Shown piece by piece: positions 8,648 to 17,912 of a stretch of 64,000 nt of DNA. Within the stretch, counting starts at the first letter, position 1, and every line of letters starts with the position of its first letter. The notes under the pieces were generated by a model. It saw only the letters and a program-made list of their open reading frames with translations, made no database searches and had not been told where the DNA came from. This stretch comes from Brevibacterium zhoupengii (GTDB taxonomy: Bacteria; Actinomycetota; Actinomycetes; Actinomycetales; Brevibacteriaceae), in assembly GCF_021117425.1 (NCBI RefSeq), contig NZ_CP088298.1, positions 558,001 to 622,000 of the forward strand, given 5' to 3'. The position numbers were made by a program, and so were the translations under genes.

Positions 8648-8944
8648 TCACTCGCCGAGGTCGACGACCTCGAACTCGAGGAGGTTGGCCTGCTCCGAGA
8701 CGGGTTCCTTGCCGCTGGTCTCGTGTGAGGGCTTGCGGCCCTGGCGCCAGTTCTCGAAGTCTTCGCGGGTGGCCCACTGGGTGTAGACGAAGTACTGGTC
8801 GCCGCCGGAGACCGGGCGCAGCAGCTGGAAGCCTTCGAAGCCGGGTGAACCGTCGACGGAGTGCTTGCGTGCCGCGAAGCGCTTCTCGAGTTCGCCGCGT
8901 GCAGCTTCGGGAACGGTGAGGGTGTTGATGGCGACGACTGACAT
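8648..8944 (-). CDS. mhuD: MhuD-type heme-degrading monooxygenase
   Basis: A 98-residue ABM/IsdG-fold protein closely resembling Mycobacterium tuberculosis MhuD: N-terminal MSVVAINTLTVPE, then SPGFEGFQLLRPV and YFVYTQWATREDFENW. The catalytic set is present: Asn7, Trp66 and the heme-ligand His at 74 (75 in MhuD). Enzymes of this type open heme to release iron without carbon monoxide (mycobilins in MhuD). The start at 8944 has an AAGGAG ribosome-binding site. The gene stands apart from the siderophore importer at 24.5 kb, and I saw no IdeR box beside it. Confidence 0.88.
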   Translation of the reverse strand: MSVVAINTLTVPEAARGELEKRFAARKHSVDGSPGFEGFQLLRPVSGGDQYFVYTQWATREDFENWRQGRKPSHETSGKEPVSEQANLLEFEVVDLGE

Positions 8945-9090
8945 AGACGCTCCTTGTGAAGAGGGTTCGTGACGTCGAGGTGAGTCCGAGGACTGGGCCC
9001 GACGCCGAGTTGTAGTGTCGACCGGCATCCAGTGGTAATGGCCGGTCGGTCTTCAGCCTACGATCCGATTCTGGATCTCCGCTGAAGTTC

Positions 9091-9297
9091 TCACCGAGTC
9101 AGTTCGTCTTCGCTCTTCCTCGTTGCATCGATGACGCCGAAGGCAGTCCCGGAACCGGCGCCGAGGTGGGGCGAGGTGAACGCGGATTCGGCCGTGCCGT
9201 GGCAGCCGGGGCACGTGACGGATTCGGGTTTCCGGCTCATCGGAGACTCCTGTTCGGTGTCGCCGCAGGTCGTGCATCGATAGACATAGGTGGGCAC
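9091..9297 (-). CDS. FmdB-family zinc ribbon protein
   Basis: A 68-residue protein with the FmdB zinc ribbon: MPTYVYRCTTCGD, a second CPGC pair about 20 residues later, and a short flexible Ser/Gly/Thr-rich tail. The two CxxC pairs should bind one zinc ion. Members are widespread; the family name comes from a putative regulator of formamidase and no general role is established. It lies about 150 bases upstream of mhuD on the same strand; a functional link is not evident. Confidence 0.88.
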   Translation of the reverse strand: MPTYVYRCTTCGDTEQESPMSRKPESVTCPGCHGTAESAFTSPHLGAGSGTAFGVIDATRKSEDELTR

Positions 9298-9389
9298 AAG
9301 ATCACTCTTCTCGAAATCATTGCCGACAGATCAGCCTTGATGTATTCCTACACCGCCACCAGAAAAGACTCAAGGGTGCCGGTGAGAAT

Positions 9390-10610
9390 TCACTGCTCGG
9401 CCACCGTGATTTCGGTGAAGCGAAGCTCAGGGTCGTGGCGTTTCGCGGCACGTCGGATCCGCTCCGCTGTCAGGCGGCTGATCTCGGGGAAACCGTCCTC
9501 GGAATCCGCGCCCACCAGGCTGCGCGCATTCTTCGTCTGCAGCGGTTCCGGGGTCTGGATGAGGATGAACGTGCGTGAGCCTGCATCGCGTTGGTTGGCC
9601 GCCATCACCGCCTGCGCGGTTGTGCCCGAGCCGGCGAAGAAGTCGAGGACGATCGCCTCGGGATCGAAGAAGGTCTGTGAGGCCACAAGCGTCTTGACCA
9701 GTTCGACAGGCTTCGGATAACTGAAGATCCCACCCAGCCCGAGATCCTCGAGGTCGTTCTGCCCGCCCAGGGCCTTGACGATCGAGTAGAGCTTGGAGCT
9801 CGCCTTCTCCGCCGGCGTCACCCGCACGACGGCATGTTTGCCCGCTGGACCCCAGGGGCGCAGAACATATTCGCCCGACCCCAACTTCGCATCCACCTCG
9901 GCGAGCTTCTTCCCGCCCTTGACCTCAAGGATGTCCTCGTACATGAGTCGACGTTCCTGACCGCGGGCGTAGCGGCCGAAGCCGGCGCGCAGCACATCGG
10001 TTTCGACGAGCATGCGTTTGCCGTCGATGATCTCGAGCTTCGCCGGTGCCTTCTTCTCCGTCAGGAACGCACCCGCCTGATCAGCGACTTTGGCCCACAC
10101 ATGGACATAATCGTGACCGCGGACGAAGGAGGGGGAGTTGCCTCCGCCCTTCGCTCGCTGATGAATGAGGGTGCCCAGCGAGTTGGCTTCGCCGAAGATC
10201 TCATGCCCCAACAGCTGCGCCCAGGCACTCTCACCATCGTCGAGGTGGATGAAGATCACCCCATCCTCGCGCATGAGTTCACGCGCCAGCATGAGCCGCG
10301 GCGTCATGAAGTTCAGCCAGCTCGCGTGATCGTGCCCGTGATCCTTATACGCCAGCGCATTGCCCGTGTTGTAGGGCGGATCGATGTAGACGACCTTGAT
10401 CCGCCCCCGATGCGTGGCCAACAGTCCGGTCAGCGCCGGCAGATTGTCCCCGACGACGAGCATGTTCTCGTCGATCGTGGGCACGTAGGCCTCACCCTCG
10501 CGAAGAAAGTGCGGACCCTCGCCGAGGTGACCGGAAGCATCCGTGGAGATCAGCCTTCGACCGAGGGCGAAGGCGGCGTCCTTGCCAGTCCAGTTCAGGG
10601 CCGTCGACAT
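9390..10610 (-). CDS. type III-like site-specific DNA methyltransferase (Mod), solitary
   Basis: A 406-residue N6-adenine/N4-cytosine DNA methyltransferase. The catalytic motif VVYIDPPYNTGN (about residue 83) precedes the AdoMet motif LDFFAGSGTTAQAV (about 335), an order and wording typical of type III Mod subunits. A region of about 200 residues between them would hold target recognition. It is short for Mod (often 500-650). The start at 10610 has an AAGGAGAAGG ribosome-binding site and is divergent from lhgO. No Res helicase-nuclease gene lies within the neighbouring genes, so it may be an orphan epigenetic enzyme or a relic. Confidence 0.85.
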   Translation of the reverse strand: MSTALNWTGKDAAFALGRRLISTDASGHLGEGPHFLREGEAYVPTIDENMLVVGDNLPALTGLLATHRGRIKVVYIDPPYNTGNALAYKDHGHDHASWLNFMTPRLMLARELMREDGVIFIHLDDGESAWAQLLGHEIFGEANSLGTLIHQRAKGGGNSPSFVRGHDYVHVWAKVADQAGAFLTEKKAPAKLEIIDGKRMLVETDVLRAGFGRYARGQERRLMYEDILEVKGGKKLAEVDAKLGSGEYVLRPWGPAGKHAVVRVTPAEKASSKLYSIVKALGGQNDLEDLGLGGIFSYPKPVELVKTLVASQTFFDPEAIVLDFFAGSGTTAQAVMAANQRDAGSRTFILIQTPEPLQTKNARSLVGADSEDGFPEISRLTAERIRRAAKRHDPELRFTEITVAEQ

Positions 10611-10647
10611 CCTTCTCCTTCTCCGCGATCGGTGCCAAGATTGCTGT

Positions 10648-12300
10648 ATGAGTATTTCACGAGTGGCCGTGGTCGGTGCCGGGATCGTCGGAGTGGCGCT
10701 CGCCCGCGAGGTCACCAACAGGTTCCCCGACGCCGAAGTCACCGTCTTCGACAAGGCCGAACGCCTCGCCGCACATCAGAGCGGGCACACCTCGGGGGTC
10801 GTGGATCCTGCCCTCGCTGCGCAGCCCGGGTCGCCGGAGGCGAAGCTCGCCCGCCGAGGTGTGGAGCTGTTGGTCCCGTTCGTGTCCGAACGCGGCATCC
10901 CCTACCGGGAGTGCGGCCAGCTGCTGGTTGCGCAGAACACCGATGAGGCCGATCGTCTTGAGGAGATCCTCGCCCGGGCCGAAGCGAACTCGATCCCGGG
11001 AGTCCGGCTGCTTGACCGCAAGGAGATGCGGGAGGTCGAACCCAACGCCAGGGGCGTCCTCGCGCTGTACGCGCCGCACACGGCTGTCACCGATTTCACG
11101 GCTCTCGCCGAGGCGCTCGCCTCCGATGTCAGCGCAGCCGGCGGTACGTTCCGCCTGGGTACCGAGGTCACCGGTTTCGACGTGATGAGCAACGAGGTGC
11201 GCCTGCGCATGCGCGCGGCAGCACCGGAGTCACACGACGATGTGGCAGGCGATGGCGATGCTGTCGGCAGTACCGATTCCGAAGGCCACGACGATTCTTC
11301 AGGCCACAGCAATTCTTCTGGCCGCGACGAGACTTCCGAGCGCAGCGATATCGACGATCAGGTGCACGAGGCGCCGCGAACCTACCGCGGGGACAACACC
11401 ACCGGACCGGTCATCGACTTCCGCGACGAGCTGCGCAGCCGCTTCGGCGAAAAGGACTGGTTCAAACAGGTCGAAGACACGATCGGCAGCCTCAGCGAGC
11501 GATTCACCAATCCCACTTCGGGGCGTGAACGCCCGGGATCACAGAGCGGTCGCCCAGTTGGCGAACCTGAGCGTCCGACCTCGGAGAGCGATGGTCCGGC
11601 GACCCATGAGCGTGAACGCCCGGCGGCTCGCGAGCGTGATCGTCCGGACCGTGCTGAGGACACGGAGGTGTTCGACCTCGTCATCGTCTGCGCCGGCCTC
11701 CAGGCCGACCGGCTGGCGGTGGCCTCCGGCTTCGACGACGACCCCCGCATCGTCCCGTTCACCAGCGACTACTACGCCGTCGAGGCCCCCGCCGAGGTGG
11801 TCCGGGGCATCATCAGCACTGTTCCCGATCCGAGCTCCCCGTTCTCCGAGAGGTCCGTGGTCAGAGGCATCAACGATGGACTCGTCCTGGGCCCGAACAC
11901 CATCGTGTCCTTGGGGCGCGAACGCTATGACAAGCACGGCTTCAACCTCGGCGATATGGGGTCGACGGTCGGCTTCAAAGGGTTCTGGAAGTTTGCGGCA
12001 CAGACAGCGAAGACCGCCGCTCGCGGAGCCAAGTCGGCCGTGAGCACCTCGGCCTTCGTCGAGGAGATCCGGAAGTTCGTTCCGGCCATCGACGCCACTG
12101 CCGTCCGGGCGGACTCGCGCGGCATCCGCGCACAGGCCATCGACGCCGAGGGCACGCTCGTGGACGAACTGCGGGTGACCACGCGCGGCAGGCTCACCAT
12201 GGTCAGAAGCCTGCCAAAGTCAGGGGCCACCTCGGCGTTGGCGACGGCCGAACGCATCGCGAACCAGGTCTTCGACGGGCCCGCCGACGCGGACGACTGA
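10648..12300 (+). CDS. lhgO: L-2-hydroxyglutarate oxidase-like FAD oxidoreductase with long disordered insert
   Basis: A 550-residue DAO-family flavoprotein of the LhgO type. The N-terminal FAD-binding motif VAVVGAGIVGVALA is followed by HQSGHTSGVVDP and a C-terminal VRADSRGIRAQAID segment, as in L-2-hydroxyglutarate dehydrogenase. Known homologues are about 400-420 residues. The excess is an insert at roughly 190-335, rich in Ser, Asp, Gly, Arg and Pro, with short imperfect repeats (GHDDSSGHSNSSG; RERP and RDRP repeats). The frame stays open and the catalytic fold resumes at FDLVIVCAGLQ, so this looks like a real insertion. The start is ATG 10648. Confidence 0.85.
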   Translation: MSISRVAVVGAGIVGVALAREVTNRFPDAEVTVFDKAERLAAHQSGHTSGVVDPALAAQPGSPEAKLARRGVELLVPFVSERGIPYRECGQLLVAQNTDEADRLEEILARAEANSIPGVRLLDRKEMREVEPNARGVLALYAPHTAVTDFTALAEALASDVSAAGGTFRLGTEVTGFDVMSNEVRLRMRAAAPESHDDVAGDGDAVGSTDSEGHDDSSGHSNSSGRDETSERSDIDDQVHEAPRTYRGDNTTGPVIDFRDELRSRFGEKDWFKQVEDTIGSLSERFTNPTSGRERPGSQSGRPVGEPERPTSESDGPATHERERPAARERDRPDRAEDTEVFDLVIVCAGLQADRLAVASGFDDDPRIVPFTSDYYAVEAPAEVVRGIISTVPDPSSPFSERSVVRGINDGLVLGPNTIVSLGRERYDKHGFNLGDMGSTVGFKGFWKFAAQTAKTAARGAKSAVSTSAFVEEIRKFVPAIDATAVRADSRGIRAQAIDAEGTLVDELRVTTRGRLTMVRSLPKSGATSALATAERIANQVFDGPADADD

Positions 12301-12311
12301 GGCGTGCGAAC

Positions 12312-13763
12312 TTAGCCGGAGTGGCGTTCGAGGAACTCGTAGACCTCGGTGTCATCGACGCCGGGGACGGCGCCCGGGGGCACAGCCGCGAGCAGGGATG
12401 CGTGCATCTGCGCCGAGGGCAGTGCCTGGTTCTCCCACTTCTCGGCGAGGTCCTCCGGTGCCTGCCGGCAGCAGGCGGGATCCGGGCAGGCCGACTTCGA
12501 CCGGATCGGTGATTCCCGTCCCTCGAACCACTTCACGTGGGCGAATGGAACGCCGACGCTGATGGCGAAGTCACCGCCGGGGAGCACTCGAGCGGTGCAC
12601 CAGAATGATCCCTCTGGGGTGTCCGTGTACTGGTAGTACGGGCTGAATCTGTCGGCGACTCGGAACACCGTGCGCGAGGTGAACCGTTTGCACGCGAATT
12701 GTCCTTCGATGGCGCCGAGCGGGTCGGTCGGGTAGGGCAGACCGTCATTCGAGTACGCCTTGTGGATCGTGCCCGAGCGATGGACCTTCATGAAGTGCAC
12801 GGGCAGCCCCAGATGCTCGGTGGCCAGGTTCGTGAACCGGTGGGCGGCCATCTCGTAGCTGACTCCGAACATATCGCGCAGGTGCTCGACCGAGATCTCA
12901 CGCTTGCGCTTCTCCTCGACAAGCATCGGCACGGCAGCGCTCTGCGGCAGCAGCACCGCCGCGGCCAGGTAGTTCGCCTCGACCCGCTGCTGGAGGAACT
13001 CGCTGAAGTCCTTCGGGGAATCATGACCGAGAACGTGGGCGGCAAGGCTCGTGAGGAGATGGGAGCGCGGATCCGCGGCGGCATCGGCGTTGGGCAGGTA
13101 GAGACGGTTGTTCGCGGTATCAGAGATCGACCGGGTCGAATTCGGCAGGTCAGAGACGTAGTGGAGGCTGAAGCCCAGCTTCTCCGCGATCATCGCCGTC
13201 TGCCGCTGTGACACGGTGCCGGACTCGTAGTCGGCCAGGCGCAGCAGCTCCGCAGCCTGGGCCTCCAAGTCGGCGAAGTAGTTGTTCTTCTCGCGCATCC
13301 GCTCGCGCAGCTCCCGGTTGGCCCGACGGGCCTCTTCCGGTGTCGCGGCCCGACGTTCGAGAACCTGGCCCAGCTGTCGCTGCAGGCCCACGATCGCTTC
13401 AAGTGCGTCGTGGGGCAGCGACTTGATCCGCACCTGCGGCAGACCCAGCGAGGAGTACATGGGCGAGGCCTGGTTGCGCTCGGCCTCGAGTTCGAGGCCC
13501 TGCCTGCCGTCGACAGGAGTGGGGTCGAGGAGCTCGGTGACCTCCGTGTGCAGGGCCTTCGCGATGGCGCTGAGCAGAGTGACAGAAGTTTCTCGCTTAC
13601 CGTTCTCGATCGTCGAGATCTGGGAGGCAGCACGCCCCACCTGCTCGCCCAGCTCCGTGAGGGTCAGCCCGCGCTGTTTGCGAAAAAAGCGAATTCTTCT
13701 GCCGATGCTGAGAGTATCCGCCTCCTGTTCAGCGGCCCTCGTATCCGTCTCGTTGCTTGTCAT
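12312..13763 (-). CDS. ramB: RamB-type transcriptional regulator (XRE HTH plus IrrE-like domain)
   Basis: A regulator of about 483 residues. An XRE helix-turn-helix at about 20-75 (LTLTELGEQVGRAASQISTIE) is followed by a middle linker, an IrrE/ImmA-like domain and the C-terminal short-chain fatty acyl regulator domain with clustered cysteines (CPDPACC). RamB of Corynebacterium (474 residues) represses aceA and aceB and tunes acetate metabolism. It is divergent from aceA, and aceB follows, matching that role. The start is placed at ATG 13763, preceded by GACGGGAG; an in-frame GTG at 13796 is possible but lacks a good ribosome-binding site. Confidence 0.9.
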   Translation of the reverse strand: MTSNETDTRAAEQEADTLSIGRRIRFFRKQRGLTLTELGEQVGRAASQISTIENGKRETSVTLLSAIAKALHTEVTELLDPTPVDGRQGLELEAERNQASPMYSSLGLPQVRIKSLPHDALEAIVGLQRQLGQVLERRAATPEEARRANRELRERMREKNNYFADLEAQAAELLRLADYESGTVSQRQTAMIAEKLGFSLHYVSDLPNSTRSISDTANNRLYLPNADAAADPRSHLLTSLAAHVLGHDSPKDFSEFLQQRVEANYLAAAVLLPQSAAVPMLVEEKRKREISVEHLRDMFGVSYEMAAHRFTNLATEHLGLPVHFMKVHRSGTIHKAYSNDGLPYPTDPLGAIEGQFACKRFTSRTVFRVADRFSPYYQYTDTPEGSFWCTARVLPGGDFAISVGVPFAHVKWFEGRESPIRSKSACPDPACCRQAPEDLAEKWENQALPSAQMHASLLAAVPPGAVPGVDDTEVYEFLERHSG

Positions 13764-13940
13764 TGCGGCTCCCGTCGACAGCGTGGCCTGGTTCACATGC
13801 AGTGAGAATCAGTATGACAGAACGCCAGAATTTCTAAAACCGGAAAACAGGCGATTATTCATCAAAGAAATCTCTATCGACCCCCTTGCGGCCACGGCAG
13901 ACTGATCTCACCAACCCCGAACGACGAGGAGTGAATGAGA

Positions 13941-15251
<1,311 letters not shown>

Positions 15252-15257
15252 GCCCTC

Positions 15258-15303
15258 GGTGACCCGAGCGGTCACCGGATGACAGGCACCGGCACTGCCG
15301 GTG
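15258..15303 (+). terminator. two stem-loops after aceA
   Basis: GGTGACC/GGTCACC (15258-15264 with 15270-15276) and CACCGGC/GCCGGTG (15287-15293 with 15297-15303) stand in tandem just after the aceA stop. They suggest that aceB has its own promoter. Confidence 0.5.
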
Positions 15304-15521
15304 GACCGGTCACCTAGTACTCGGCGCGGGTCGACAGTGTTTTCACGGGGTTTGCACTGTTGATCCGCGCCGGCCCACCGGTCATCTCAACACCAACCAC
15401 AACCTCGGCGACACAAGCAGCACCACCAACACACAGCAGCACCATCACCATCGAAGCACCGCATCACCGCCATCGCACCACACATCAGCAGCACACATTC
15501 CGACGGGTGAGGAGAAGCCCC

Positions 15522-17126
15522 ATGTCTCACATCAAAATCAACGCCCCCATCGAACCAGGCTTCGACACAATCCTCTCGGAGTCCGCCCTCAACTTCATCG
15601 CGGCACTCCACGATCGCTTCAGCGACCGTTTGGGCAAACTTCTCGGTGTCCGCGGACGTCAGGCGCAGAGCATCCGGAACGGCACGTTCCCGAGGTTCAC
15701 CCCCGACACCGCCGGAATCCGGGCCGACACCACCTGGAAGGTCGCCGGCTCGACCGGAGCTCCCGGTCTCGAAGACCGCCGCGTTGAGCTGACCGGCCCC
15801 GTCTCCGAACCCGAAGTGATTGCGGCGCTGAACTCCCGTGCGAAGGTCTGGCTCGCCGACCTCGAAGACGCGACCAGCCCGACCTGGGCCAACATCATCG
15901 GCGGACAGCTCAACCTGTTCAACGCCATCCGCGGCAATCTGCCCGGCGTGAACAACCGCCAGCAGCCCACCATCGGACTGCGCCCCCGCGGCTGGCACCT
16001 GCCCGAGAAGCACCTGCTCCACGTAGACGGCCAGGGCCGGGAAACAGAGACCTCGGGCGCCATGGTCGACTTCGGTCTCTACTTCTTCCACAACGCCCGC
16101 CGGCTCGTCGACAGCGGTTCGGGACCCTACTTCTACCTGCCGAAGCTCGAATCCTTCCGCGAAGCTCGCCTGTGGAACGAGATCTTCGTCTTCGCTCAGG
16201 ACTACATGGGCCTGCCGCAGGGAACGATCCGGGCCACGGCGCACATCGAGACGATCACCGCCGTGTTCCAGATGGAAGAAATCCTGTGGGAACTGCGCGA
16301 CCACTGTGCAGGACTCAACGCAGCCGGCTGGGACTACCTGTTCTCGCTGGTGAAGAACTTCCGCAACTCCCCGGAGTGGGTGCTGCCGGATCGTGAGCAC
16401 CTGACCATGGGACTGCCGCTGCTGCAGGCATTCGCCGACCGTCTCGTCTCAACCTGCCACCGTCGCGGAGCACACGCGATCGGCACCATGAGCAACCTCA
16501 TGACCACGCACCCGGACAAGGAATTCGTGGCTTCAGAAATAGTGAAGATGCGCGAAGACAAGGCTCGCGAAGCCTCACGCGGCTTCGACGGCACCTGGGT
16601 GGCCGAGCCGGGACTCGTCGATGACGCGCTGGAGGTCTTCGACGCAGCACTCGGCGACAAGCCGAACCAGCTCGACAACCGCCGCGTCGACGCCCACGCC
16701 TGCGCCGAGCACATGCTCGACGTGTCGGGACTGGACAAGACGGTGACCGAGGAAGGTGTTCGCCTCAACATCCGCGTGGCCATCGGCTACATGAACGAAT
16801 GGTTGGGCGGCACCGGCAACGTTGCCCTCGAGAACCTGCTCGAGGACGCCTCGACCGCAGAGATCTCGCGGTCCCAGATCTGGCAGTGGATCCGCCACTC
16901 GGTGACCTTGGACAACGGCAAGCAGCTGACCCGCGACCTGGTCGAGCGCTACATGGGCGAGGAGCTCGCAGTCATCGAGCGCCACCCCGCCGACCACTAC
17001 ACGGAAGCGGTTGAGGTCTTCCGCAAGAGCGCACTGGGTGAGGACTTCCCCGAATTCCTCACGATGCCCGCCTACTCCGACCACCTGGTCGACAGGGTGT
17101 CGAAGGGTGCGGTGTTCGCGGCCTGA
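15522..17126 (+). CDS. aceB: malate synthase A
   Basis: A 534-residue malate synthase condensing glyoxylate with acetyl-CoA to malate. It shows the signature segments KVWLADLEDATSPTW, GLRPRGWHLPEKH, ATAHIETI and MSNLMTTHPDKEF, and the length of MSA enzymes. The start at 15522 has a GAGGAGAAG ribosome-binding site. A C/A-rich leader of about 150 bases (15380-15510), very poor in G and T, precedes it and is likely unstructured. With aceA and ramB this forms the complete glyoxylate shunt module. Confidence 0.97.
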   Translation: MSHIKINAPIEPGFDTILSESALNFIAALHDRFSDRLGKLLGVRGRQAQSIRNGTFPRFTPDTAGIRADTTWKVAGSTGAPGLEDRRVELTGPVSEPEVIAALNSRAKVWLADLEDATSPTWANIIGGQLNLFNAIRGNLPGVNNRQQPTIGLRPRGWHLPEKHLLHVDGQGRETETSGAMVDFGLYFFHNARRLVDSGSGPYFYLPKLESFREARLWNEIFVFAQDYMGLPQGTIRATAHIETITAVFQMEEILWELRDHCAGLNAAGWDYLFSLVKNFRNSPEWVLPDREHLTMGLPLLQAFADRLVSTCHRRGAHAIGTMSNLMTTHPDKEFVASEIVKMREDKAREASRGFDGTWVAEPGLVDDALEVFDAALGDKPNQLDNRRVDAHACAEHMLDVSGLDKTVTEEGVRLNIRVAIGYMNEWLGGTGNVALENLLEDASTAEISRSQIWQWIRHSVTLDNGKQLTRDLVERYMGEELAVIERHPADHYTEAVEVFRKSALGEDFPEFLTMPAYSDHLVDRVSKGAVFAA

Positions 17127-17142
17127 TCTGAACTCACCGACT

Positions 17143-17194
17143 ACCCGGATGTCGGACAGCAGCCACTCGACAGGCTGCGGTCCGACATCCGGGT
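17143..17194 (+). terminator. strong terminator after aceB
   Basis: A 22-bp stem (17143-17164 with 17173-17194) with one mismatch and an 8-base loop, followed by a pyrimidine-rich CTCTCTGTTTC. It separates aceB from the convergent DinB-family gene. Confidence 0.8.
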
Positions 17195-17227
17195 CTCTCT
17201 GTTTCGGCTCAGCTCGAGCGGAAGAGC

Positions 17228-17824
17228 TCAGCTCCACTCAGCGGGAGGCCACGGCTGGCCGTCGGCCTGGGCGTTGAGCTGGTAGGAGATCGCCCCATCG
17301 ATGGACTCGCGGATGATGTCGGCATGCCCGGCATGGCGAGCGATCTCTGTGGTGAGATGGCACAGTATCCACCGGACGTTCATGACGAAGTCCTTGGGCA
17401 TCCAGGGATTGCCCGGCATCGGAACCACGGTGCCCAGGTCGGTTCCATTGACTTCGACAGCCTGACGAGCCACCTCGATTTCGGCGATGCTCTTCTCAAA
17501 GATCACCACCACCTCGGCGATGTCGAGGTCAGGAACCGCTGATCCATCGAACATTCCATCGAGTCCGAGCCCGTCGTTGATCGTCGGATACTCCTCTTCA
17601 TCGATGTATCGCTCAGGCTCCTTCACCTGCAGCAGCCACCCGTTGAGGACCTGCGCCGCATGGGCCAACAGGCCCGCGATGCTCAGCCCACTCGTGGTCG
17701 GGGTGCTGCGAGCCTGTTCATCGGTGAGGTCGAGGGCCGTGAGCTTGAGCTGCGTGCACTGCTGCTCGAGGTAGGTGAACAACGCGTCGGCTTCGGTCGT
17801 GACTGACGGGGCGAAGAATGCCAT
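17228..17824 (-). CDS. DinB/DUF664 family protein (putative thiol transferase)
   Basis: A 198-residue four-helix-bundle protein of the DinB superfamily, actinobacterial DUF664/mycothiol-dependent branch. Metal-ligand histidines are seen at LLAHAAQV (about 55) and in WILCHLTTEIARHAGHADIIRE (about 155-175). Such proteins are thought to be metal-dependent thiol S-transferases, several using mycothiol, with varied substrates. An AGGAGCTCTC ribosome-binding site precedes ATG 17824. It is divergent from a WYL-domain regulator with a palindrome between them, so it is probably that regulator's target. Confidence 0.82.
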   Translation of the reverse strand: MAFFAPSVTTEADALFTYLEQQCTQLKLTALDLTDEQARSTPTTSGLSIAGLLAHAAQVLNGWLLQVKEPERYIDEEEYPTINDGLGLDGMFDGSAVPDLDIAEVVVIFEKSIAEIEVARQAVEVNGTDLGTVVPMPGNPWMPKDFVMNVRWILCHLTTEIARHAGHADIIRESIDGAISYQLNAQADGQPWPPAEWS

Positions 17825-17892
17825 GAGAGCTCCTGATCGTGTGTCGTCGATCCGGTCGTCCCCGGATCGTTGATACCAGTGTCTCCACCTAT

Positions 17893-17911
17893 GCGGACAT
17901 ATAATGTCCGC
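17893..17911. promoter_or_regulatory. palindromic operator overlapping the regulator promoter
   Basis: A perfect 8-base inverted repeat, GCGGACAT (17893-17900) and ATGTCCGC (17904-17911), with spacer ATA. It encloses a consensus -10 box TATAAT (17900-17905) that ends 7 bases before ATG 17913. A bound repressor would block this promoter and probably the divergent DinB-family gene. Confidence 0.7.
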
Positions 17912-17912
17912 T

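Noticed and set aside
13797..13940. RamB binding site between ramB and aceA
   Set aside because: I looked for the TTTGCAAA-type core reported in Corynebacterium and found no convincing copy; only a weak TTTGCA appears upstream of aceB near 15350.
15380..15510. CRISPR or tandem-repeat reading of the CA-rich stretch before aceB
   Set aside because: The units are irregular and no direct repeats with unique spacers exist; it is compositional bias only.
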